In this document: in pieces, positions 14,501 through 15,317 of the stretch | How the letters are laid out: each line of letters opens with the position of its first letter | Position numbering within the stretch: position 1 is the first letter of the stretch | From: Baffinella frigidus | Lineage: Eukaryota; Cryptophyceae; Cryptomonadales; Baffinellaceae | DNA length: 15,317 nucleotides | Reading direction: 5' to 3' | Assembly: GCA_026770585.1 (NCBI GenBank) | Contig: MU647616.1 | Location: forward strand, 27,053 to 42,369 | The notes under the pieces: model-generated | Told to the model about the DNA's origin: nothing | The model's database searches: none | Seen by the model: the letters and a program-made list of their open reading frames with translations, nothing else | Position numbers and translations under genes: made by a program

Positions 14501-15173
14501 TTGAGGATCGTTCTGAACCGTGATTCTGTTCTGATACGCGACAGGCAGAGAATCAGTCTGATTCGTGTATTTTGTTCTGAAACTTTACATTCGTGTGGCA
14601 AGTCTTCTGAAGCGTTCCATTCTCGCTCGTGGCACGGGTGGCGCTGCGGGTGTTCGGAGGGGGGGAGAAGAAGAACCGCGTGCGGAAGCAGTTCCCCCTG
14701 CCCCCTCTTTACTGGCATTCAACCCCCAACCCCTAAACCCTTACTCGTGGCACAGGTGGCGCTGCGGGTGTTCGGAGGAGGGGAGGAGAACCGCGTGCAG
14801 GCGTTCCTCGTCGTGCGCCGCCTGGCTCTCGAAATGCCCTTCCCCTTCATCGAAGGTCCCAACCCGGAACCTTCGTCCATTCTCCGCTCCAAAGTTTTAC
14901 CACGAAGTCAGCGTATCAACTTTTAAGTTGAAAGAATAGTCCGCCAATCCGGGGGGGGAAGAATAGTCGGCCAATCCGAGGAGGTGGGGGGGGGTAGGGG
15001 TGCAGGCGTTCCTGGTAGTGCGGCGCCTCGCACTCGAGATGCCCTTCCCCTTCATCGAAAGCCCAACTCGAAACCTACAGCCAACACCCTGAACACTAAA
15101 TCCTATCCTCGAAATGCCGTTCCTCTTCATCGAAGGTCCAACCGCAGGGTGCGTCAAGGGTATCTACCTGACT
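3602..15173 (+). CDS. NOC2: NOC2 homologue (nucleolar complex protein 2), 14 exons, 3' end outside window
   Basis: Exons 3602-3676, 4011-4100, 4544-4649, 5133-5239, 6204-6284, 7381-7464, 8399-8566, 9984-10050, 11332-11416, 12184-12274, 13293-13385, 14151-14231, 14756-14855 and 15148-15173 join in phase to about 418 codons with no stop. Landmarks in order: N-terminus MGKTSKATKNFSKNHL (compare yeast MGKVSKSTKKF), basic linker, acidic tracts, PEFFKYLQENDEELLNF near residue 163 (PEFYKFLQEND in human NOC2L), LTLKLLTQW near 219, LVRAF near 242, FKFRIVSGLVFERLM near 273, a W-K-.-V segment near 323, LLRHAERMMPYIRPFPKIAR near 352, RVQAFLVVRRLA near 389, and CVKGIYL near 411. NOC2 pairs with NOC1 and then NOC3 to mature and export 60S pre-ribosomes in the nucleolus and nucleoplasm (family knowledge). 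The C-terminal part of the Noc2 domain is beyond the edge. Three of 13 donors are GC. Confidence 0.93.
3677..4010 (+). other. NOC2 intron 1
   Basis: GC-AG intron. Contains the dispersed motif CTCGGGTTGACCGACTA at 3794-3810, and near the acceptor two copies of GAACGAATTTTAGTTGC (3923-3939, 3952-3968). The first copy is half of a near-perfect palindrome at 3923-3951. No telomere-like heptamers in this intron. Confidence 0.65.
4011..4100 (+). CDS. NOC2: NOC2 exon 2
   Basis: 30 codons in phase 0, QKKKIQFRDKKKW then TGTKTPEQLALEKAKKK, a basic linker following QRRQ as in other NOC2 proteins. The acceptor may be at 4011 (GGAG) or three bases later after CAG, a NAGNAG-type choice changing one glutamine. 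Donor AAG/GTATTT. Confidence 0.8.
4101..4543 (+). repeat. NOC2 intron 2: CCAGAAT/CCAGAAC heptamers with exon 2 decoys
   Basis: About 4106-4445 is a degenerate array of 7-mers of CCAGAAT, CCAGAAC and CCAGAGC type, then CCCTAAA-type repeats to the acceptor. Decoy copies of the exon 2 3' end lie at about 4276-4298 (CGAAAAGACCAAGAAGAAG, donor changed to GC) and 4357-4379 (weaker). The array gives spurious open frames on both strands. Confidence 0.82.
4544..4649 (+). CDS. NOC2: NOC2 exon 3 (acidic)
   Basis: 106 nt, phase 0 in and phase 1 out. Encodes GTELPCEGSDSSEEE..., a nine-glutamate run, then VKVARGAPEADAYA. Acceptor CCCACAG, donor GCAG/GTTCAC. Acidic tracts here agree with the charged N-terminal third of NOC2 proteins. 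A palindromic element begins within about 5 nt after the donor. Confidence 0.8.
4654..4802. mobile_element. MITE-like element C with terminal inverted repeats
   Basis: Inverted termini of about 31 nt (4654-4685 and 4772-4802) share CCGGG(G/A)ACATGTT.AATTT and AAAGAAAATG. The interior is AT-rich with a small GGGCCC palindrome and no coding capacity. Terminal similarity to partial elements at 6711-6740, 6894-6920 and 7102-7135 suggests one family with TCCGGGG ends. Confidence 0.75.
4884..5114. repeat. 32-nt minisatellite abutting NOC2 exon 4 acceptor
   Basis: Seven tandem 32-nt units starting at 4884, 4916, 4948, 4980, 5012, 5044 and 5076, beginning GGACGTGCGCTTTCTTCTCT, plus a partial eighth at 5108 that merges into the acceptor region (GGGACGTGCTGGCAG). 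Because 32 is not a multiple of three, long open frames with repeated peptides arise on both strands; these are artefacts. Confidence 0.95.
5133..5239 (+). CDS. NOC2: NOC2 exon 4 (acidic)
   Basis: 107 nt, phase 1 in and phase 0 out. Encodes GNVDSFLEKGFFEALEDEEE then an Asp/Glu-rich tail ending DEGDDE. The VD.F.EKG motif matches the N-terminal region of yeast NOC2. Acceptor CTGGCAG, donor GATGAG/GTACAT. Confidence 0.85.
5294..5622 (+). repeat. Four tandem downstream decoys of NOC2 exon 4 3' end plus donor
   Basis: Copies of the GAGGAGGAG...GACAGT...GATGATGAG block, each ending GATGAG/GT, at 5294-5342, 5376-5430, 5463-5530 and 5573-5622. Spacing is about 88-103 nt and short G-rich heptamers lie between copies. 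None has the 5' half of exon 4 (VDSFLEKG) or an obvious acceptor. They could serve as alternative donors only if the sequence between them were retained, which includes stops. Confidence 0.85.
5623..6090. repeat. NOC2 intron 4, middle and C-rich heptamer array
   Basis: 5630-5860 is unique sequence without a recognisable gene. About 5865-6075 is a C-rich heptamer array: CCCTAAA-type, then CCCAAAC, then an uninterrupted (CCCCACA)n run of about eleven units (5990-6060). It leads to a decoy acceptor and then the exon 5 acceptor. Confidence 0.8.
6091..6160 (+). repeat. Upstream decoy of NOC2 exon 5 (acceptor plus 5' part)
   Basis: After ACACCAG the sequence GACGACGACGAGGAGG... GAGGGCGCGGAGG copies the first half of exon 5 and then passes into CCCTAAA repeats at 6165. 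It lacks the DTHKQ end and the donor. Read through, it meets a stop in the heptamers. Confidence 0.78.
6204..6284 (+). CDS. NOC2: NOC2 exon 5 (acidic)
   Basis: 27 codons, phase 0. Starts EDDEEEEGEGAEADGD and ends DDDADTHKQ, leading into DLERLRAEQPEFF of exon 6; human NOC2L has a similar basic-polar lead before LKDRDPEFYKFLQEND. Acceptor CACCAG. The donor appears to be GC (AAGCAG/GCACGC). Confidence 0.78.
6378..6690 (+). repeat. Tandem downstream decoys of NOC2 exon 5 3' end plus donor
   Basis: Four copies of the block around GAGGACACGCACAAGCAGGC at about 6378-6418, 6472-6512, 6562-6600 and 6649-6680. The first three run on into CGCAATTTCAGAAGT; the second has CAGGCACG changed to CACGTACG. 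They are separated by G-rich TTGGGGT-type sequence at a spacing of about 80-100 nt. A further acidic fragment lies at 6745-6794 and a weak one at 6837-6868. Confidence 0.82.
6685..7135. repeat. Three direct repeats containing TCCGGGG half-elements
   Basis: Blocks at about 6685-6740, 6870-6920 and 7074-7135 share CCTCACGCCGCGTGTACC, then TTGTCCGGGG(A/T)AAC and a TTTTCTTTCATTTCC tract. They look like duplicated termini of the palindromic family seen complete at 7102-7233 and, with different interior, at 4654-4802. Confidence 0.75.
6972..7062. repeat. Perfect 30-nt inverted repeat (hairpin D)
   Basis: Arms 6972-7001 and 7033-7062 are exact reverse complements; the left arm begins GTAGTTTCTTATGAGCGAGG. 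The loop is 31 nt. The perfect arms in otherwise degenerate DNA indicate a recent origin or continuing correction. The left arm ends in a TACCCC-type sequence repeated nearby at 6945. Confidence 0.85.
7102..7233. mobile_element. MITE-like palindromic element E
   Basis: Imperfect inverted repeat with arms of about 54 nt (7102-7156 and 7180-7233). The left arm contains CATTTCCTGGCAACGAAAGT and the right arm its near complement GGTGCCAGGAAATG. A core-only relative sits at 11212-11275. No coding capacity. Confidence 0.8.
7268..7380. repeat. CT-rich and (CA)n microsatellites before NOC2 exon 6
   Basis: A pyrimidine tract, an (AC)n run of about 22 units (7308-7353) and a second CTCTCTC tract ending TCTCGCAG, the exon 6 acceptor. 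The last tract is the polypyrimidine tract of the 3' splice site. Confidence 0.9.
7381..7464 (+). CDS. NOC2: NOC2 exon 6 (signature PEFFKYLQEND)
   Basis: 28 codons, phase 0. Encodes DLERLRAEQPEFFKYLQEND and EELLNFGQ, nearly the consensus (L..L...DPEFYKFL.END..LLNF) that marks NOC2 proteins. Acceptor TCGCAG, donor CCAG/GTCTGC. Confidence 0.95.
7465..8073. other. NOC2 intron 6, first part
   Basis: No coding exon seen. Two GGTCTCGACC motifs lie at about 7491 and 7517 (the second the palindrome GGGGTCTCGACCCC). 7560-7720 is AT-richer unique DNA with short TTC repeats. 7970-8040 has AGACAG/GAGAGA microsatellite sequence. Confidence 0.6.
8074..8310 (+). repeat. Two upstream decoys of NOC2 exon 7 acceptor plus 5' part
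   Basis: 8074-8120 repeats the branch/acceptor region of exon 7 (CACAGCCAGCCCCGCTG... GGCGCATGCAG) and the first codons GACGGGA, then diverges. 8257-8305 has GAGCAG followed by GACGGGAGCGATGAGGAGGC and then a microsatellite. Both lie upstream of the real exon and lack its 3' part. Confidence 0.85.
8216..8253. repeat. Heptamer hairpin just before a decoy acceptor
   Basis: TCAGGGTTCAGGGTT (8216-8230) and its exact complement AACCCTGAACCCTGA (8239-8253) with an 8-nt spacer. This is a strand switch inside a telomere-like array that would fold into a 15-bp stem. Confidence 0.85.
8399..8566 (+). CDS. NOC2: NOC2 exon 7
   Basis: 56 codons, phase 0. A Gly/Glu-rich acidic linker (DGSDEEAGGGEGADADSEEG...) is followed by VPVLTLKLLTQWTAGLSKGG and AFA, matching the start of the conserved Noc2 domain (VT..M...W). 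Acceptor GCATGCAG, donor TTCGCG/GTGAGG. Confidence 0.9.
8598..9515 (+). repeat. Serial downstream decoys of NOC2 exon 7 3' end plus donor
   Basis: Diverged copies of the exon 7 end (CTCAAG...TGG.CGGCTGGGCTGTCGAA, then GGGGGGCG.TTCGCG/GT) end near 8691, 8853, 8978, 9091, 9349 and 9497. The later copies have evolved to CGAAGGGCGGGGCGTTCGCG followed by GTATGCTGTCTTGTT and TTC/TTA microsatellites. A 30-nt unit with TGTCCCTACGGATTGCCTAC also recurs at about 8606, 8735, 8768 and 9649. Confidence 0.82.
9249..9288 (-). repeat. Inverted copy of NOC2 exon 6 3' end plus donor in intron 7
   Basis: The complement of 9267-9288 reads GGAGCTCCTCATCTTCGGCC then AG, matching 21 of 22 bases of the exon 6 end (7443-7464). 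It continues with GTCTCGACCCC(T)AACACC, which in intron 6 lies 52 nt further on (7517-7533). So an exon 6 donor junction was copied in reverse, about 1.8 kb away. Confidence 0.85.
9516..9983. other. NOC2 intron 7, acceptor-proximal part
   Basis: TTC/TTA/ATT microsatellites to 9560, a further copy of the ACCACACAGCGGGCTACGAAG unit (9578-9598), an unrecognised unique stretch 9680-9910 with a GAGGTCATGTGACCTC palindrome (9740-9755) and (AT)n at 9848. It ends in C-rich heptamers from 9915 to the exon 8 acceptor. Confidence 0.65.
9984..10050 (+). CDS. NOC2: NOC2 exon 8
   Basis: 67 nt, phase 0 in and phase 1 out. Encodes TLRDLVRAFESACHLDDVDD and LR, equivalent to the VVQAF segment of human NOC2L. 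Acceptor ACGCGCAG, donor TGCGCG/GTACCG. A downstream copy at 10368-10428 is nearly as long and keeps LVQAFESACHLDDVDDLR, but lacks a CAG acceptor at the matching place. Confidence 0.85.
10054..10165. repeat. (GA)n microsatellite after exon 8 donor
   Basis: Purine (GA)n and GGGAGG tracts directly after the exon 8 donor. Similar tracts lie at 10438-10542, 10770-10840 and, after the exon 9 donor, 11422-11546. The opposite strand gives spurious serine/leucine open frames. Confidence 0.92.
10168..10870 (+). repeat. Serial downstream decoys of NOC2 exon 8 3' end plus donor
   Basis: Copies at 10168-10198, 10368-10428, 10543-10570, 10711-10751 and a weak one at 10845-10870. They keep CACCTCGACGACGT.GACGA and mostly end CCGCG/GTACC. 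Like the real donor, the copies are followed or preceded by (GA)n tracts, so exon end and microsatellite were duplicated together. Confidence 0.88.
10587..10712. repeat. 21-nt minisatellite before a decoy of exon 8
   Basis: Six 21-nt units (3 x 7) at 10587, 10608, 10629, 10650, 10671 and 10692, each starting GACT and ending TAGTGCT or similar. The GCTGACTA junction resembles a branch-point consensus. The array ends exactly where the 10711-10751 decoy begins. Confidence 0.88.
10871..11193 (+). repeat. C-rich heptamers with upstream decoys of NOC2 exon 9
   Basis: CCCTAACCC-type sequence interrupted by copies of the exon 9 acceptor and 5' part: 11029-11075 (acceptor ACAG, GCAAGTCGAAAGTGGCGAAG...) and 11163-11193 (acceptor ACAG, GCAAGCCGAAAGTGGCCAAG...), plus a weak fragment near 10928. 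All lie upstream of the real exon and lack its donor half. Confidence 0.87.
11212..11275. mobile_element. Palindromic element F (relative of element E)
   Basis: 21-nt arms (11212-11232, 11255-11275) with one mismatch; the left arm is ACGAAATTTACTACACAAAT then G. Arm and loop order resemble the core of 7102-7233 (ACGAAA..TTAC.ACGCAAATGC, TTAC.AGTAA), and GGCAGGAAA follows on the right as there. Confidence 0.75.
11332..11416 (+). CDS. NOC2: NOC2 exon 9
   Basis: 85 nt, phase 1 in and phase 2 out. Encodes GKPKVAKEDTNPRFKFRIVS then GLVFERLM, equivalent to NKFQVTDSAAFNALVTF in human NOC2L. Acceptor AAAACAG, donor CATGCG/GTACGG. It is the only copy with both halves. Confidence 0.9.
11547..11602 (+). 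repeat. Downstream decoy of NOC2 exon 9 3' part plus donor
   Basis: Copy of the exon 9 end starting at the CCGCG.T.CAAGTTCCGCAT region, with FERLM changed to FKHFM and the donor kept as CATGCG/GTGCAA. It directly follows a (GA)n tract and has no acceptor. Confidence 0.87.
11757..11876. mobile_element. Palindromic MITE-like element G
   Basis: Inverted repeat whose ends share CC(A/G)AGGTGG.TCAAAT, with CCATTTCC mirrored inside. A second copy of its right half lies at about 14304-14365: TGATTTCGAAC and GGAAATGGCGCA occur at the same 22-nt spacing in both (11812/11834 and 14304/14326). Confidence 0.65.
11911..12177. repeat. About 22-nt minisatellite leading into exon 10 acceptor
   Basis: About twelve degenerate units alternating CTAATTCTCCTATGCGTG-type and CTAATTCTCCTATGAGTCGT-type. 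The last unit (CTAATTCTCCTATCCCTCGC then AG) is itself the branch/polypyrimidine/acceptor region of exon 10. The array therefore looks like a multiplied 3' splice-site element. Confidence 0.88.
12184..12274 (+). CDS. NOC2: NOC2 exon 10
   Basis: 91 nt, phase 2 in and phase 0 out. Encodes (R)LCVTKMHLFFGAYLEMQDL and ANAAPRKINPQ, the segment matching FCIRDLIGCLQKLL and the following loop in human NOC2L. Acceptor CCTCGCAG; the donor appears to be GC (CCTCAG/GCAACC). Confidence 0.85.
12361..12661 (+). repeat. Downstream decoys of NOC2 exon 10 3' end, one inverted
   Basis: Direct copies of CCGCGCCCCGCAAGATCAAC at 12361-12386 (donor GC changed to AC), 12441-12466 (CCCCAG/GCCACC) and 12638-12661 (GCCTCG/GGTCC). 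An inverted copy, TTGCGGGGCGCGGCG, at 12422-12436 sits just before the second direct copy and could form a stem with it. Heptamers fill the gaps. Confidence 0.88.
12662..12762. repeat. CCCTAAA telomere-like array
   Basis: C-rich heptamers (CCCTAAA, CTCTAAA) on the sense strand, with near-perfect telomere-type units at 12700-12760. The array directly precedes a decoy of exon 11. Confidence 0.9.
12765..13172 (+). repeat. Upstream decoys of NOC2 exon 11
   Basis: Three copies of the exon 11 5' part: 12765-12815 (GTCGCGAACGTGGCCAAAAC, running on to GTCAAGACAGTC), 12957-13003 after GCGCAG, and 13126-13171 after GTGCAG. The last two break off at the same place (AAAGCGTCTCCGGTCTAG), with an in-frame TAG there. 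None has the SFIETLTDP half or the donor. Confidence 0.9.
12828..12945. repeat. About 24-nt minisatellite before a decoy acceptor of exon 11
   Basis: Five units starting near 12828, 12850, 12874, 12898 and 12922, of type GTGTTATTAAACCTACTATA then ACCC. The TACTATAAC core resembles a branch-point sequence. It runs into the decoy acceptor at 12956, with degenerate remains at 13008-13070. Confidence 0.85.
13293..13385 (+). CDS. NOC2: NOC2 exon 11
   Basis: 31 codons, phase 0. Encodes GSVRWKRVANVAKAYVKTVV then SFIETLTDPAM, matching W.KL....K.YL......L....D in NOC2 family proteins. The acceptor is the end of a telomere-like array (CCCTAAACCCTGAACCAG). Donor CATG/GTGACC. Confidence 0.9.
13551..13588 (+). 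repeat. Downstream decoy of NOC2 exon 11 3' part plus donor
   Basis: Copy of the SFIETLTDP.M coding end and the donor with the following intron bases (CCATG/GTGACCAACCCT). Only the exon 3' part is present and no acceptor adjoins it. A (GAAGTCC)3 heptamer run precedes it at 13507-13527. Confidence 0.9.
13589..13826. repeat. Mixed heptamers: (GAACCCC)n and (CAATAAC/CAATAAT)n
   Basis: Between the exon 11 donor decoy and the exon 12 acceptor decoy: CCCTAAA-type, (GAACCCC)n at 13661-13687, then CAATAAC/CAATAAT 7-mers at 13714-13752. The 7-nt period persists through unrelated unit sequences. Confidence 0.82.
13827..13870 (+). repeat. Upstream decoy of NOC2 exon 12 (acceptor plus 5' part)
   Basis: After CCCCAG the sequence GGGCACTTGCTCCTCCGCTA and ACAGAGCGGACGATGCCCTG copies the first half of exon 12 (HLLLR.(A/T)ER.MP), then changes to CCTGAACCC heptamers. 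No donor. Confidence 0.9.
13891..14100. repeat. 35-nt minisatellite built of heptamers
   Basis: Six units of exactly 35 nt (5 x 7) at 13891, 13926, 13961, 13996, 14031 and 14066, beginning CCCTAGCCATAACATCCT. The last unit decays halfway. A higher-order repeat that grew from telomere-like 7-mers, upstream of exon 12. Confidence 0.92.
14151..14231 (+). CDS. NOC2: NOC2 exon 12
   Basis: 27 codons, phase 0. Encodes VHLLLRHAERMMPYIRPFPK and IARKLLK, matching the L....L.PYF..FPK..R.LLK helix pair of NOC2 (LVPCFLTFPKQCRMLLK in human NOC2L). Acceptor CTCCTAG, donor CTCAAG/GTCCCC. Confidence 0.93.
14372..14428 (+). repeat. Downstream decoy of NOC2 exon 12 3' part plus donor
   Basis: Copy from GAGCGAATGATGCCCTACAT to CTCAAG/GTCCCC, encoding ER(M)MPYICPFHKIARKLLK. 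It lacks the VHLLLRHA start and an acceptor, and follows the half-copy of element G. Confidence 0.92.
14429..14637. other. NOC2 intron 12, acceptor-proximal part
   Basis: Unique-looking, T-rich sequence with scattered TTCTGAA/GATTCTG motifs (14490-14585). No gene, heptamer array or RNA seen. Confidence 0.5.
14638..14690 (+). repeat. Upstream decoy of NOC2 exon 13
   Basis: Copy of the exon 13 start (GTGGCGCTGCGGGTGTTCGG, then a frame-disturbed GGAGAAGAAGAACCGCGTGC) preceded by CTCGTGGCACGG, where the real exon has CTCGTGGCACAG. The acceptor AG has become GG, so this decoy should be dead. Confidence 0.9.
14756..14855 (+). CDS. NOC2: NOC2 exon 13
   Basis: 100 nt, phase 0 in and phase 1 out. 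Encodes VALRVFGGGEENRVQAFLVV then RRLALEMPFPFIE, matching W..GEE..RV.AFL.L.R in NOC2 (WSTGEESLRVLAFLVLSRV in human). Acceptor GGCACAG, donor CGAAG/GTCCCA. Confidence 0.93.
14931..14982. repeat. Dispersed motif, inverted relative of 1934 and 3794
   Basis: AGAATAGTC.GCCAATCCG(A/G)G occurs twice (14932-14951, 14960-14980). Its complement, CTCGGATTGGCCGACTATTC, resembles CTCGGGTTGACCGACTATTC at 3794-3813 and the copy at 1934-1950. Probably remnants of one small dispersed element. Confidence 0.55.
15001..15135 (+). repeat. Two downstream decoys of NOC2 exon 13 3' part
   Basis: 15001-15061 copies QAFLVVRRLALEMPFPFIE with many silent changes and a lost donor (GAAAG then CC). 15109-15135 copies LEMPFLFIE with the donor kept (CGAAG/GTCCAA). 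Neither has the VALRVFGG start. Confidence 0.9.
15148..15173 (+). CDS. NOC2: NOC2 exon 14, start (end uncertain)
   Basis: After ACCGCAG, phase 1 gives (G)CVKGIYLT, matching the KQMYITYV / K.(M/L)Y..F(V) motif after exon 13 in NOC2 proteins. It then passes into CCCCAAACCTCAAACC heptamers without a good donor. Either the exon ends near 15165 or this is a 5'-part decoy and the full exon lies beyond the window. Only 12 nt separate this acceptor from the last exon 13 donor decoy. Confidence 0.6.
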
Positions 15174-15317
15174 AAACCCCAAACCTCAAACCTTCTAAAC
15201 CTAAACCCTAAACCTCAACCATTCAACACTCAACACTCAACACTCAACACTCAACACTCAACACTCAACCCTCAACCCCCAACCCTCAACCCTCAACCCT
15301 CAACACTCAACACTCAA
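15174..15317. repeat. C-rich heptamers ending in (CAACACT)n
   Basis: CCCTAAA-type repeats, then (CAACACT)n from about 15223 to 15264 and again at the right edge, with CAACCCT between. Another non-telomeric heptamer in register with the telomere-like ones. Confidence 0.9.

Noticed and set aside
14087-14926. 279-codon plus-strand open frame
   Set aside because: It crosses exons 12 and 13 and their decoys out of the NOC2 frame or through introns; the NOC2 homology is explained by the spliced model.
1-15317. tRNA, rRNA or other structured RNA genes
   Set aside because: No cloverleaf with recognisable A/B boxes and no rRNA-like stretch was seen by eye; covariance-model searches could not be run.

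Overview
The window is eukaryotic nuclear DNA. It holds parts of two divergently transcribed, intron-rich protein genes whose small exons (56-246 nt) sit in large introns. The introns are built largely from degenerate plant-type telomere-like heptamers (TTTAGGG / CCCTAAA and variants). That repeat type points to a lineage with TTTAGGG telomeres, such as green algae or plants, ochrophytes, cryptophytes or dinoflagellates. A free-living alga with a large, repeat-swollen genome is my best guess. A prasinophyte such as Cymbomonas would fit, but the sequence does not prove it. GC donors and AG-G acceptors also recall dinoflagellates. There are no prokaryotic genes; nearly all long open frames here are repeat artefacts.

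Minus strand, 1-2818: the 5' half of a BRO1-domain (ALIX/Bro1-like, ESCRT-associated) gene. Five exons (2818-2573, 2338-2276, 1186-1127, 844-776, 156-101) join in frame to 164 codons matching the first part of a BRO1 domain. The gene runs off the left edge.

2819-3601: a 783-nt divergent intergenic region, presumably a shared promoter.

Plus strand, 3602-15173 and beyond: a NOC2 (nucleolar complex protein 2) homologue. Fourteen exons join with matching phases into about 418 codons without a stop. They run from a fungal/plant-like NOC2 N-terminus, through acidic linkers and a PEFFKYLQEND-type motif, into the Noc2 helical repeat domain. The C-terminal part lies beyond the right edge.

The most striking observation is a rule that holds across both genes. 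Most exons are flanked by truncated, diverged copies of themselves. Copies upstream of an exon carry the acceptor plus the 5' part; copies downstream carry the 3' part plus the donor. The copies are separated by heptamer arrays, minisatellites and small palindromic elements. Many still look like splice sites, so each intron is a field of decoy half-exons. In several introns the acceptor AG is the edge of the telomere-like array itself. The heptamer arrays are mostly C-rich on the sense strand of whichever gene they lie in, and flip strand between the two genes. Several palindromic MITE-like families also lie in the introns.
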